A stretch of DNA of 64,000 bases from Symsagittifera roscoffensis (Eukaryota; Xenacoelomorpha; Acoela; Convolutidae). This document shows positions 11,914 through 22,215 of the stretch, in pieces (positions within the stretch are counted from its first letter, which is position 1; each line of letters opens with the position of its first letter). Location: the NCBI RefSeq assembly GCF_963678635.1, contig NC_087066.1, positions 27,657,301-27,721,300 on the forward strand, read 5' to 3'. The notes under the pieces are model-generated. The model did not search any database and was not told where the DNA came from. It saw nothing but the letters and a program-made list of their open reading frames with translations. The translations under genes were made by a program, and so were the position numbers.

Positions 11914-12138
11914 TTATTTCGTATTTAAGAAGTAACTAAGTAATATATTTCTTTCGTAGTCAATAAAATTTAATTTGTTTCTTGACAATAGATATCCTGC
12001 ATAAGGAATTTTCAGTACTGCTAGTGCAAGTGATTCTAGAAATTGTGTACGTTCGAGTTCGCATAATTGATGGAGTGTTTCAAGTTCTGTTAAAGACATT
12101 TCTTGAAAAATTCTGCTTATTTTGTAGTCTAATTTCAT
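11914..12138 (-). pseudogene. Envelope-like segment (upstream part), copy 1; rest deleted
   Basis: 74 codons identical to 16600-16824 of copy 2. The helical, Leu/Glu-rich sequence with an LCELERTQF string resembles the ectodomain helix preceding the Cys-rich part of an envelope glycoprotein. In copy 1 the following frame is cut by the 591-bp deletion at 11793-11795, which removes most of the C-terminal half and the membrane anchor, so this copy cannot give an anchored protein. Confidence 0.45.
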
Positions 12139-12481
12139 GTCTAAGTGTATGTCATAGTGGACTGCGCCAAAATGAGTGTTGATTCATTAGTGATAGTTCC
12201 TGTAAGCGTGTACTATCTGTGTGTTGTGGTCCTAATTTTCCACCGATTCTTCCTATTTTCTTTTGAAATTTTACTGGGACGTATGAGTTTTTGTTTGTGG
12301 TTCGGATTCATATTGAGTGATTTGATTTATTGCATGTTTGTGTAATGTTTTTTGTTCGTTTTCTTCACAGTCATAATGGGTTACTAGAAAATCGGTTTGA
12401 GGTGGAGAATTGTTGGTATCAAGTCTTGAAAAAGAAAAAGGTTCGGAAAATTGATATCTTTAAAATATACATGAAAACGGG

Positions 12482-13024
12482 TTATAAAATGTGATATATC
12501 CTATTGTCTCTTTTGTGTATCGATCGTATTTGTTGATAAGTTCTGTGGTTATAAACGGGGGAGGTAAAGGTTGAGCTATTATATTTGGAGGTGCTAGAGG
12601 TAAGGGATGGTGAAGTATTTTTATTTAGTTTTACTGTGAGTTCGATTTTTAATGTTAAGTTGTCTTGTCTAAGTATTTGTATATTGTGGTCTTGAATATA
12701 TTTGTGAATGTCTTGTCGATATTCTAATCTATTTAGTGCCCAGTTGTGTAATCTGTGGCTTTCATGATGTTTTTCAAATAGTGGAGGGGGTGCTACGAAT
12801 GTATTCCAATCTAATCGTAGCTGTATGTTATTTGTTGAATTTTCTCTATATCTTGCGTCGAGATTTGTAGGAAAACTTGAAGGGAAAGGTGTTTGTGAAA
12901 TTGGGGTTAAAGAAGGGGTTGAAGGAAGTGAAAGAGTTTCAGTTAGTGACAAAGATGTGTCAGATGAAACGTCTATTGGGTCATTTATTAAATTTGGATC
13001 ATCTTTGGTGAAAGCTTGTGCCAT
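12482..13024 (-). CDS. Ser/Thr/Pro-rich 180-codon ORF, copy 1
   Basis: Starts MAQAFT; 180 residues. The N-terminal 60 are Ser/Thr/Pro-rich and probably disordered. The middle has charged, His-rich helical sequence (LFEKHHESHRLHNW) and the end is Ser/Thr/Tyr-rich. The same frame is open upstream of the ATG, so the start is not certain. It differs from copy 2 (17168-17710) at only a few residues. It lies between integrase and the envelope-like ORF in transcription order and might be the N-terminal part of an envelope polyprotein. No family recognised. Confidence 0.45.
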   Translation of the reverse strand: MAQAFTKDDPNLINDPIDVSSDTSLSLTETLSLPSTPSLTPISQTPFPSSFPTNLDARYRENSTNNIQLRLDWNTFVAPPPLFEKHHESHRLHNWALNRLEYRQDIHKYIQDHNIQILRQDNLTLKIELTVKLNKNTSPSLTSSTSKYNSSTFTSPVYNHRTYQQIRSIHKRDNRIYHIL

Positions 13025-13172
13025 CCAAAATGGGAGATGTTCTGTAGTGGCTGGGGGGTTAAAAGGGTTTTCTCTAATTTGTACAGATGAAGGGGTTGAA
13101 CCTAAAAAATCTGAGGTAATGTTCGATGTGTTTTGTTATACTGGAGTCTGTGGGGTACTTTGAATTGTATTA

Positions 13173-13421
13173 CTAGAAAATTTTACAGGATATGTTGTTG
13201 ATGGAAGAGGTATGTTGAATTGAACTCTGGTGTTTTTGTGAATTTCTGTTTGGTCTTGGATGAATAATTTGTCGATTTATTTCTAGTGTGTTTTGATTTT
13301 GACTTGGATGTCTTGCTCTATAAAGATCTTGTTGGAGAGGAGGATATATTTTATATATTGGTTCGTATTGTGGATAGCTTAAAGGTGCTTGGCGATGTAC
13401 TGGTTCTAATAGTTCGGACAA
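13173..13421 (-). CDS. Pro/Gln-rich overlapping ORF, copy 1
   Basis: 82 codons in a frame that overlaps the end of the membrane ORF. The frame is open well upstream of the ATG and is Pro/Thr/Gln-rich, with the string FEERHARLSELLEPV. The duplicate at 17860-18108 is identical in protein. The overlap suggests either programmed frameshifting from the preceding ORF or one ancestral ORF broken by an indel. Confidence 0.35.
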   Translation of the reverse strand: MSELLEPVHRQAPLSYPQYEPIYKIYPPLQQDLYRARHPSQNQNTLEINRQIIHPRPNRNSQKHQSSIQHTSSINNISCKIF

Positions 13422-14467
13422 TCGTGCGTGTCTTTCTTCAAATGTATATGGACTGTCTTGAAAAGAGATGCGTGTTGATGATTGAGGATTATTTGTTTGA
13501 GTATTTGTTGGTGTTGTTGGAGGTTCTTGGGACGTTGTTGTTGGGGACTGATGTGGGGCTTGTTGATTAGCAATTTTGGAAAAAGGTTTTGAAAATTATT
13601 TTGAAAATTTTTGTGTTTTCTATAAAATTCTTCAATAAAAAGGATTGAAAGTATCGTTGCTAATGCAAAGGTTATGATAGCTTTTTTTATGAATTTACGT
13701 ACTGTCATTATTAGGGATGTCGAAAATGTGAGAAATATTATAAAAAGGAAGAAAACATCTGTTCTACTAAATGAGGTTAGTAGTTTAGCTAACAAACGAA
13801 TGATGTGTTTAGTTTGCAAAAGTGGCCAAAGCAATTCTAGTGCTTTAATGATGTTACGTTCATCAGGGTGAGGTGATTGTTCATACGGTGTGTTTTGTAT
13901 TAGGTTATATATTTTGTGATTGTAGCGAGTGTTATAAATGAATTCTAGGATGGGAACTTCGACTGGCTGAAGGAATACGTTGATTAGTTTGTTTAGTGGG
14001 CAGAAGATATACATCTGGGTGATGGGGTCATAATTTCGAAGGGTGCATTGTAGGTTAGTGTCTTTAATACAATAGGTGAAATTAAGAAAAAACAGTGATG
14101 TGTATTTTGAGTTGATGTATTGAAATCTATAGTGAGGTTGTCGTGCTGGTGTATTGTGAATGTAATGACTTTGAATAAATTTATAATAAGTGTACGTATG
14201 TGTTTTTTTAGTTCGTAACATGACTTCGTGTGAACAGTGCAAATCACGTTCTTTGGGTGTGAGGAAATGAAAGGTTAGTAAAAAATGATTGAATTTGTTA
14301 AAGTATGATTCATAAGCAGTTGTATTGCGTAGTGCTGCAGAGATGACTTGGCCATATTTTTTTTTATTTAAGATGTTAAGGCTGAAGGTGTATGAGGTTT
14401 TAATGAAAAATTTTTCGGTTAATTCAGGATTAGTGTATGGATCTCCAAGTAGAAAAAATGTCTTCAT
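13406..14467 (-). CDS. Chimeric 353-codon ORF across the duplication junction
   Basis: The first 232 codons or so (14467 to 13771) are the end of the unknown 3' ORF of copy 2. The rest (13770 to 13406) is the start of the membrane/Pro-rich ORF of copy 1. The join is in frame at the junction, giving a fusion with two hydrophobic segments after the join (starting VFFLFIIFL and ending about IITFALATILSILF). A 1-base insertion near 14453 relative to copy 1 breaks the original longer upstream frame, which makes the present ATG the first one. It is an accident of the duplication, and there is no evidence that it is expressed. Confidence 0.55.
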   Translation of the reverse strand: MKTFFLLGDPYTNPELTEKFFIKTSYTFSLNILNKKKYGQVISAALRNTTAYESYFNKFNHFLLTFHFLTPKERDLHCSHEVMLRTKKTHTYTYYKFIQSHYIHNTPARQPHYRFQYINSKYTSLFFLNFTYCIKDTNLQCTLRNYDPITQMYIFCPLNKLINVFLQPVEVPILEFIYNTRYNHKIYNLIQNTPYEQSPHPDERNIIKALELLWPLLQTKHIIRLLAKLLTSFSRTDVFFLFIIFLTFSTSLIMTVRKFIKKAIITFALATILSILFIEEFYRKHKNFQNNFQNLFPKLLINKPHISPQQQRPKNLQQHQQILKQIILNHQHASLFKTVHIHLKKDTHDCPNY

Positions 14468-14735
14468 TTGGTCGGATGATATTGTGGTCGTAATAATCGA
14501 TGGGGTGGTTATTTGCTTTTGGTGCAGTGAATTTTGTTAGTGCTTCTCTGTATCCTATTTGCGTGAACCGATGTGGGGATAGTGTTGTTGTTAGGAGGTA
14601 GAGTAGGGTGCTGCTTAATTCATTATTATGAAGATTGTTATATAGTGGTAATGTTAATGGATTAGTAAAGTGGTAATAAGACGTCCATGAGAGTGTGGGA
14701 AATACGACATGCTCGTTGACATAGTTGGGTTTTTC
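13771..14735 (-). pseudogene. Unknown 3' ORF, copy 2 (frameshifted)
   Basis: Counterpart of the 340-codon ORF at 9615-10637. The in-frame TAG is conserved (14736-14738). One extra A in an A-run near 14453 shifts the frame, so the upstream third and the downstream two thirds are in different frames. The downstream part is fused to copy 1 sequence. Confidence 0.5.
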
Positions 14736-14844
14736 CTAGTTGGGGTCGGAATGGAAATATGTATATTGTTGAAAAAGGTAGGCATATTTGTAGGAATTCT
14801 TTTGTATTAGTGTGAAGTGGATGATTTATATATGAAGTGGATGT

Positions 14845-15480
14845 TCATGGGTTAGATGGGAATGGGGTATTTGGGAATTTTCTTTTGAAGGTTCTGTATG
14901 CGCGGTTGGTACTAGAGGATGGGGTTGATGGAGAAATGGAATTTTGGGAGGAGGAGGGTGTGTAAGTTGAAGAGGGGGTTAGATTTGATGAGTTAGGTTA
15001 TGTTAGGGAACGTGAAAGCTGGTGAATAGTTAGAGTCTGAGGGTGTTGCATTTGCTGTTGTGGTGTTATGAAATTATCTAGTTCATGCGAAATTTGTGGG
15101 TGATCTTGGTCGTTGTTATCTGATGATTCACTAGTTAGAGGGGAATATGTGGGTGTGACATGTGAAATGGGAGAAGAAGGGGAAAGAGGTTCAATTTTCA
15201 CTTGGGAATGGATAGGTTGAAAGGGAGGTTGGGAAAATGTCGATGGGCTGGGTTCGGAGTTTGCAAATTCGTCGGGAGTTTCAATATCGGAGTTGTTGAA
15301 TTGGGAGATGGTATTATATGCTGTTGTGTTGAAATTAGTATCTGATTCCATGCTGAGTGAAAAGTTAGGATGAGGTGACCGAGGTGGAGGGAAAGCAAAA
15401 AGTGGGATAATGGAGAGGTTGTTCTGAAGGTTGGCTGGGTGAGAAATTGAACGATGGAGGGATCCGATTCGGCGGCTCAT
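14845..15480 (-). CDS. Ser/Pro-rich ORF with a VKIEP motif, copy 2
   Basis: The 160-codon ORF (14998-15480) is identical in protein to copy 1, including the VKIEP motif at residues 94-98 and the TAA that ends it, after which the same frame continues for about 50 codons. Identity between the copies reflects the recent duplication and is not evidence of selection. Confidence 0.5.
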
Positions 15481-15879
15481 CTTGGGCTAAAAAGATGGTT
15501 GTTCTGAGAACAAAATTTAGTGGTATATGGTTAATCTATATTTTGTTCGTATGTGTCATCTATATGTGGTTGTTGTGTTATTATATGTTGGATTGGGCTT
15601 TGTGGATAATTTGATCTTGAAGTTATGAGATCTGATAGGGCAACGTTTCTAAAATTTCGTGGTACTAATGATAAGGGTGGTTATGATTGAGGTTTTGTAA
15701 TTGTGGTGCTGTGGGCGTTGTATTTGTGTTGTTTCGTGATTCGTCATTTGCGTTTGGTGTTGTTGATAATTTTGTATTATATTCTTTTATTTGGGCGTCT
15801 AAAACATTTTATAGATTGATGTTGAAAATATTCCAAAAAAATCCTGCGAAAGGTATGCGTGCTACGCTTGCATGTCTAT

Positions 15880-16563
15880 TTACTTGTGTGTGTTTTGCGC
15901 ATGTATTCTGATTCCTTTTAAAAGAGAGAAAATAAATCCGAGAAAATTAAACATTGCGTATATTATAGTCAATTTTTCTAAGATGTAGTAGGGCAATCCT
16001 AGAAAGGCAAGAAAATCGTTCTTCAAATTTACAAAACTAAAAGTATTCATTGGTGATATATCCTGTGGTCTGTATTTTTTGCCACTTAAATAAATGTTAT
16101 CTTTTATGTCCTTAAATTATCCGCTATAATCTTGTGCGTGTTTGTCTGAAAAGCCTGCTGATTCTGCAAGCTTGCGTAGATTTTGATGTATGGATTGTCG
16201 TTGAATTTTGTCCTTTTTTGTAGGTAATTCTTGAAATTGCTGTAATCGAATGTGATGTTGAATGTCTGATTTAGAGTATATGCCGATTGATTGATAATCA
16301 ATATTGGGATTGCGGGTAATAGCTCTAATGCTTTCTGGTGAAAAGATTTTGAGTGGTTGTATGAGTGTAGGGTATGGTGTGAGAAGATAGTATTTATCTT
16401 CGTCAGGGTTTAGTTGTACTACATTGTGGCTGTTTTCTGATCCATATGGGACTGCTGTATCCCAAATATAACATCTGCGGGAAAGTGTATCAACAAAATG
16501 TACTTTAATTCTGTAGAATATTGATATTCTTTTATAGCATCTTTTGTCTTCAAATACATACAA
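15880..16563 (-). pseudogene. Envelope-like glycoprotein, C-terminal half with membrane anchor (copy 2)
   Basis: 148 codons (16563 to 16117) with paired Cys, an FVDTLSRRCYIW string and a Tyr/Pro-rich LLTPYPTLIQP string. One in-frame TAA (16117-16119) interrupts it, after which the same frame runs to 15880. This last part carries a hydrophobic segment (about TIIYAMFNFLGFIFSLL) followed by a short basic tail, the expected anchor of a type I fusion glycoprotein. The arrangement of a Cys-rich ectodomain, Tyr/Pro string and late anchor is reminiscent of glycoproteins captured by invertebrate LTR elements, possibly of mononegavirus-like (chuvirus-type) origin. That assignment is inference from pattern, not a search. 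Broken by the stop and by a frameshift from the preceding segment. Confidence 0.5.
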
Positions 16564-16599
16564 AGGTGATACTTTTTTGGTACAGGTGTAATACCTTAT

Positions 16600-16824
16600 T
16601 TATTTCGTATTTAAGAAGTAACTAAGTAATATATTTCTTTCGTAGTCAATAAAATTTAATTTGTTTCTTGACAATAGATATCCTGCATAAGGAATTTTCA
16701 GTACTGCTAGTGCAAGTGATTCTAGAAATTGTGTACGTTCGAGTTCGCATAATTGATGGAGTGTTTCAAGTTCTGTTAAAGACATTTCTTGAAAAATTCT
16801 GCTTATTTTGTAGTCTAATTTCAT
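16600..16824 (-). pseudogene. Envelope-like glycoprotein, upstream helical segment (copy 2)
   Basis: 74 codons, immediately upstream of the Cys-rich segment but in another frame. Leu/Glu-rich helix followed by a hydrophobic ALAVLKIPYAGYLL stretch. Together with 15880-16563 it gives an ectodomain helix, Cys-rich region and anchor, supporting an envelope-type protein now broken by at least one frameshift and one stop. Confidence 0.45.
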
Positions 16825-17167
16825 GTCTAAGTGTATGTCATAGTGGACTGCGCCAAAATGAGTGTTGGTTCATTAGTGATAGTTCCTGTAAGCGTGTACT
16901 ATCTGTGTGTTGTGGTCCTAATTTTCCACCGATTCTTCCTATTTTCTTTTGAAATTTTACTGGGACGTATGAGTTTTTGTTTGTGGTTCGGATTCATATT
17001 GAGTGACTTGATTTATTGCATGTTTGTGTAATGTTTTTTGTTCGTTTTCTTCACAGTCATAATGGGTTACTAGAAAATCGGTTTGAGGTGGAGAATTGTT
17101 GGTATCAAGTCTTGAAAAAGAAAAAGGTTCGGAAAATTGATATCTTTAAAATATACATGAAAACGGG

Positions 17168-17710
17168 TTATAAAATGTGATATATCCTATTGTCTCTTTT
17201 GTGTATCGATCGTATTTGTTGATAAGTTCTGTGGTTATAAACGGGGGAGGTAAAGGTTGAGCTATTATATTTGGAGGTGCTAGAGGTAAGGGATGGTGAA
17301 GTATTTTTATTTAGTTTTACTGTGAGTTCGAATTTTAATGTTAAGTTGTCTTGTCTAAGTATTTGTATATTGTGGTCTTGAATATATTTGTGAATGTCGT
17401 GTCGATATTCTAATCTATTTAGTGCCCAGTTGTGTAATCTGTGGCTTTCATGATGTTTTTCAAATAGTGGAGGGGGTGCTACGAATGTATTCCAATCTAA
17501 TCGTAGCTGTATGTTATTTGTTGAATTTTCTCTATATCTTGCGTCGAGATTTGTAGGAAAACTTGAAGGGAAAGGTGTTTGTGAAATTGGGGTTAAAGAA
17601 GGGGTTGAAGGAAGTGAAAGAGTTTCAGTTAGTGACAAAGATGTGTCAGATGAAACGTCTATTGGGTCATTTATTAAATTTGGATCATCTTGGGTGAAAG
17701 CTTGTGCCAT
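17168..17710 (-). CDS. Ser/Thr/Pro-rich 180-codon ORF, copy 2
   Basis: Duplicate of 12482-13024 with a few substitutions, for example Gln for Lys at residue 7. The upstream frame is also open and Pro-rich. It precedes the envelope-like segments in transcription order. Confidence 0.45.
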   Translation of the reverse strand: MAQAFTQDDPNLINDPIDVSSDTSLSLTETLSLPSTPSLTPISQTPFPSSFPTNLDARYRENSTNNIQLRLDWNTFVAPPPLFEKHHESHRLHNWALNRLEYRHDIHKYIQDHNIQILRQDNLTLKFELTVKLNKNTSPSLTSSTSKYNSSTFTSPVYNHRTYQQIRSIHKRDNRIYHIL

Positions 17711-17859
17711 CCAAAATGGGAGATGTTCTGTAGTGGCTGGGGGGTTAAAAGGGTTTTCTCTAATTTGTACAGATGAAGGGGTTGAACCTAAAAAATCTGA
17801 GGGATTTGTTCGATGTGTTTTGTTATACTGGAGTCTGTGGGGTACTTTGAATTGTATTA

Positions 17860-18108
17860 CTAGAAAATTTTACAGGATATGTTGTTGATGGAAGAGGTAT
17901 GTTGAATTGAACTCTGGTGTTTTTGTGAATTTCTGTTTGGTCTTGGATGAATAATTTGTCGATTTATTTCTAGTGTGTTTTGATTTTGACTTGGATGTCT
18001 TGCTCTATAAAGATCTTGTTGGAGAGGAGGATATATTTTATATATTGGTTCGTATTGTGGATAGCTTAAAGGTGCTTGGCGATGTACTGGTTCTAATAGT
18101 TCGGACAA
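17860..18108 (-). CDS. Pro/Gln-rich overlapping ORF, copy 2
   Basis: Same protein as 13173-13421. It overlaps the end of the membrane ORF (18093-18473) in another frame. Confidence 0.35.
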   Translation of the reverse strand: MSELLEPVHRQAPLSYPQYEPIYKIYPPLQQDLYRARHPSQNQNTLEINRQIIHPRPNRNSQKHQSSIQHTSSINNISCKIF

Positions 18109-18473
18109 TCGTGCGTGTCTTTCTTCAAATGTATATGGACTGTCTTGAAAAGAGATGCGTGTTGATGATTGAGGATTATTTGTTTGAGTATTTGTTGGTG
18201 TTGTTGGAGGTTCTTGGGACGTTGTTGTTGGGGACTGATGTGGAGCTTGTTGATTAGCAATTTTGGAAAAAGGTTTTGAAAATTATTTTGAAAATTTTTG
18301 TGTTTTCTATAAAATTCTTCAATAAAAAGGATTGAAAGTATCGTTGCTAATGCAAAGGTTATGATAGCTTTTTTTATGAATTTACGTACTGTCATTATTA
18401 GGGATGTCGAAAATGTGAGAAATATTATAAAAAGGAAGAAAACATCTGTTCTACTAAATAGATGTTTGAAAAT
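18093..18473 (-). CDS. Membrane/Pro-Gln ORF after integrase (copy 2)
   Basis: The open frame runs from 18473; the first ATG is at 18395 (100 codons). Two hydrophobic segments flank a short basic loop (MTVRKFIKK) and are followed by a Lys/Gln/His-rich tail. The topology would suit a signal-anchor or a small membrane protein. It is the first ORF after the integrase region. No family recognised. Confidence 0.4.
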   Translation of the reverse strand: MFKHLFSRTDVFFLFIIFLTFSTSLIMTVRKFIKKAIITFALATILSILFIEEFYRKHKNFQNNFQNLFPKLLINKLHISPQQQRPKNLQQHQQILKQIILNHQHASLFKTVHIHLKKDTHDCPNY

Positions 18474-19639
18474 TTAGATGATTATTTGAAATATCGTACC
18501 TGAAGAGGTGGTCAAGGATTTTGGAGAGGTTTATGTAAGTTTGGGCTAGGGAATAAAAAATGATGAAAAAAGTTGCAAAAAATTATTAGGGTGAGGATGA
18601 ATAGTTCGAAAATGTTGAATATGGAATGAATAAAAGATTTGAAAATGTTGAAGATTATTGAAAAATTTTTGAAATTATGAGAAGAATTTTATGAACTGTT
18701 TGAGTCAATAGCATTTGCAGAGGTGACTTCTTTGTTGTTTTTTTTTTGTTTTTTGAGGCTAAATTCAAGTGTGGTCGGAATATTTTTTGAGTTTTTGACA
18801 AGTGGGTTGGGTTTCGGCAATTTTTGAGAGGAAGGTTTGGAGGGCTCTCAAATGTCTTCTTGGTTTTGTTGTTTTTTTATTGGACGATTGGGGGTCTGAG
18901 TGATATTCGTACTTGTTCCGAGTGATGTTCGCTAAGCGATCATGTTCATTTTGTTCCTTAGACTAAATTAATAAGTTTGCCTGAGGTATTTTTGAGGTCT
19001 AAGTTCGTACAATATTGTTGATCTTTCTGTTGCTTGATAGGGGAGGGTTGAAACTTTGAAACTTTGTTTAATTCAGGGGTCACTGTTTAGTGGTTTGCTT
19101 ATTTTTGATCTGCAGGTCTTTGAGTTATAGCTAGAGATTAGCTTGAGGGTGGTTGTTTGTCGGCTAATGAAGTCGTGTTAAAATAAAGTGATGATTCGGC
19201 AAAGCTTCTATTTGGCTGAATTTGAACTAGTTTGTTCAAATGCGTTCCAGCAGGAATTTTGAGAAAAGTGCTAAGTATATGAGAATATCTTGAAAAGGTG
19301 AAAATGTTGATGAAATTAAAGTGGTTTTTGAAATTCAATTTTCTTTAATGTGTTAGATTGTGGATTGAATGTTTTGTAATCTTTTCGTGGCTGATTTCGA
19401 AGCCATGATGAGTGTCTATTTGGATATTTTTCTTTTTGATCTTGTGGTATGATTTTTTCTTCTAGTTTTCGATTTTTTCTTTCTTTTTCAGGTTTATCTG
19501 CATTTTTTGATATTTGTTTGGGAAGTTCTTTTTCTTTTTTATCTAATTATTTTTGTATAACTTGTGTATCAGTGTTTTGATTGTAATTTTGTTCTAAACT
19601 TTTGGGAATGACTTTAAGTCCTGTGAACGAGTATAATTG
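18474..19639 (-). other. Spacer between integrase tail and accessory ORFs of element A
   Basis: The - strand has Lys/Glu/Gln-rich stretches, probably the remnant of the integrase C-terminal tail (about 19400-19640), then Phe/Ile-rich stretches with frequent stops. No individual ORF can be supported. Confidence 0.35.
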
Positions 19640-20846
19640 AGTCAGTTCTCGGAGTGCGTACCCTTTTGGGTAGTAAGGTAAAAGATTGTTTCGATGTTGA
19701 ACGATTTTCTTTTTTGTTCGAGTCTGTAAGTTTGTATGTTACATCTGTGGGTTTATCAATTATTTGATACGGGCCTTTTTGAAGTGGCTGTTACTTTTAA
19801 GAGATTCCTTTTTGCGTTGGAATTAAACCATAAGTTTGGAATTAAAACATTTTTTTTCGATTTTTAATTTTGTAGCTGGAGTAAATCGAGAATTTATTTG
19901 GGAATTTATGTTTTGTCTTTGTAACAATTTCTTTGTTTCTTTTTGGTAATTTTCGTTGTGTTTTTATCTCTGTTTAAAATTCATTCGGTGTGTAATCCGG
20001 AAGCTAATTTTAAGATTTGTGGATGATGAAAATGATCTTCATCATGTGTGTGTAGGGGTAAATTGTAACATATTGATTCTTTGGTTGGTTTGCAATAGCC
20101 TTGTGCATTTTTTGAGGAATTTGCTGTGAACATTATTAGTTTCCGTGGTTTTTGGTTGAAAGCCATTTCATAGGGTGATAGACCTATGGTTGTTGTGATT
20201 TGTGAGTTATAAGATAGTGGGAATAATTTTACATCTGTTGACCATTCAGTATATCGTGTGTCATTTCCGTTAATGATACATCTAAGATATTCTGCAGTGA
20301 ACGGTTCATGCCTTCGACTAAACCATTAACCCAAGGTGCATGAGATATACGTGGTTTGTGTTTACTATTATATAAGTGGCATAATGTAATGATTTCGTTG
20401 TTTATAAATTCAGTGCCATTGTCTGTAACAAGGATTTCGGGTAAACCGAATTTTGCTATCCAATTATCGTAATGTGTTGTATATGCATAGTAAGCATTAC
20501 AACGAGGTACTGGGTTAAGTGCTACGTAGTGCGTGAACGGGTCTATTTTTACCATTATATATGAGTTTCCTTCTGAGGATGGTGTTAATGGTCCTTTAGT
20601 ATCGAAAGAGATTCTGTGGCTAAAATATAAACTTTGTGCTTTAAAATCTTATTTTTCTGCAATTTGTTTTTGATTTGGGTATGGTTTGTTTATTTGATAT
20701 GTTATGCAATCGTTGCATAATACTTTTATCCAAATCGGAGCATTTGGGAAAAAAAATTTGTGTAAATTTTGAATATGTTTTTTTTCTGCTCCTGAGTGTC
20801 CTTTAGTGTGTAAGGAGTGAGAGGTATGAAAAGCTATAAGTATCAT
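19640..20846 (-). pseudogene. Integrase of element A (Ty3/Gypsy-retrovirus type)
   Basis: Three parts in order on the - strand. 20846-20649 encodes the N-terminal zinc-binding domain, with HTKGH and a CNDC pair. From about 20640 the catalytic core has Asp in SFDTKGP (20601-20603), Asp in VTDNGTEF (20421-20423) and Glu in LVEGMNR (20313-20315), with exactly 35 residues between the last two: the D,D-35-E signature of DNA strand transfer. Near 19766-19776 KGPYQI is the GPY/F motif of the C-terminal domain. The core continues past a frameshift near 20265 into the frame open at 19981-20166. Several stops and frameshifts break the gene. The family call is firm. Confidence 0.9.
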
Positions 20847-21577
20847 AATTAATGGTAAGCAGGGTACTTTTACATAAGGTTTTTGGTATTGTAGGATATC
20901 CGTGTTTTCATTGATTGAGGTGTTGTTAAATTTTCTGAAATATCTAAGAAGTGCTTCGTTTCCTAGTATGGTTGTATCGGCTTTCAGTGGTTTGGTTTTA
21001 TATTTGTGCCAAGATTTTGGTTTTCATATGACTGGGTCAATGTTTGATGTTTTTGTAATAATTCTAGTGCAATTTTTTCTGTTATTGGTGGAAAAGTGTT
21101 TTCAATTTCCAATTTTGATAAAGGTATTCTATCTAGTGAGTCAGGAAGGTTAAAACTTGATTAATGGTATATTTTGAATCAATAAATAGTGGGCCTGATA
21201 AATTTACATTATCAATGAGATTTTCTTTTTCTATTAAAGAGAATAGATCCTTTTTATATAGTTTTTGTTTGAGTGGTTTTTACTGTGTGTTATTTTTTAT
21301 CCATGACGAGTATGGTATCGGTTTAAATGTAGATGTTCCTAGTAAATCTACTTCGTAGTGATTGTTTTGGCAATCTAGATATAGTGGAAAGTGTTGTAAA
21401 TTATTAATTTGTGATAGTCCAATATCAGTTTTACTGCATATTTGCATTGCAATCTTGGTGATGTTTCGTCTTTTGCATAGAAAATTTTATATTTTGTGGT
21501 ATTTCAACTGTTGTTTTTCGTGTCATTAATTCAGGTGGATTTTTCTACTGAGAGTGTCAGGTAGTGCAAAGTTTTTT
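20847..21577 (-). other. Pol linker between RNase H and integrase, decayed
   Basis: Translations on the - strand show a pol-like linker with many stops. No domain is named here. The + strand ORFs in this stretch are chance frames. Confidence 0.4.
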
Positions 21578-22215
21578 TCATGCTGTCCAAACTATATGTA
21601 AATTTGGAAATTTCATTAAAATAAGTTGAAATCTGTAAACTCTATGGTTTGGGTTTGATTTTTGTTTAAAGAGAAAAATTATTGGTTTATGGTCTGTGAA
21701 TAAAACGGTTGGATGTTTAGATCCAACTATTAAAAATTTATATTTTGTTAGTGTATATATTATAGATGTGCATTCTCTCATAATGGTAGAGAGTCTAAGT
21801 TCAGCGTGTGTAAATAGTCTAGAATTTGCTGAAATGAGGTTCATTTTGTTTGTTCCATTGTGAGATAGTAATAAAGCTGCGCCGATGCCAAAACTGGAGG
21901 CGTCACACATAGGAAAAAATGTTTGATCGGGATTTGGAATGGTGATTGATGATTGTTTGGTGAGAAGAGTTTTTATCTTTTCGAATCGCTTTTGATGTTC
22001 TGTTCTCCATTCTAAGGATGTTGCAAAAGGTTCTTAAGTATAGCTGCATTTTGTATATGTATTTATTTAAGAAGTTTAGCATTCCACGAAACTCTTTTAT
22101 TTTTTTCTTATTTGAAGGTGGTTGAAGTTTTTGTATTGCATCTATACGAGATTTTAATGGAGTTTTAGTGTTTTTTTCAATTTGTCCAAGAAAAAATTTT
22201 TTCTTCTTTTATTTC
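21578..22215 (-). pseudogene. RNase H and reverse transcriptase connection of element A
   Basis: 22215-21911 encodes the end of reverse transcriptase (thumb/connection): a FLGQIEKN start, then KKIKEFRGMLNFLNKYI, the usual P..K..LRSFLGM-type segment of Gypsy pol. 21910-21578 is the RNase H domain starting CDASSFGIGAALL, with the first catalytic Asp at 21904-21902, and including TDHKPIIFL. The reverse transcriptase palm, with its YxDD box, and the protease should lie upstream but are not present between here and the gag tail, a gap of only about 200 bp. Confidence 0.8.

Larger units (their letters stand above)
9674..13770 (-). repeat. Tandem duplication inside element A, copy 1 (4097 bp)
   Basis: Nearly identical to 13771-18457. 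The unit starts at atgaggttagtagtttagc (9674 and 13771), and the outer right end of copy 2 shares only 'at' with that start, a 2-bp microhomology. Copy 1 lacks the equivalent of 15891-16481 (591 bp), replaced by 3 bases (cta) at 11793-11795. Apart from this and a few indels the copies differ at only scattered positions, far fewer than the two LTRs. Confidence 0.9.
13771..18457 (-). repeat. Tandem duplication inside element A, copy 2 (4687 bp)
   Basis: The more complete copy. It retains the 591 bp missing from copy 1 (15891-16481) and thus the envelope-like C-terminal region. It is flanked on the right by unique sequence leading back to integrase. Confidence 0.9.

Noticed and set aside
12825-13163. 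112-codon + strand ORF (and its duplicate at 17511)
   Set aside because: Antisense of the Ser/Thr/Pro-rich ORF of element A. Duplicated only because the whole block is.
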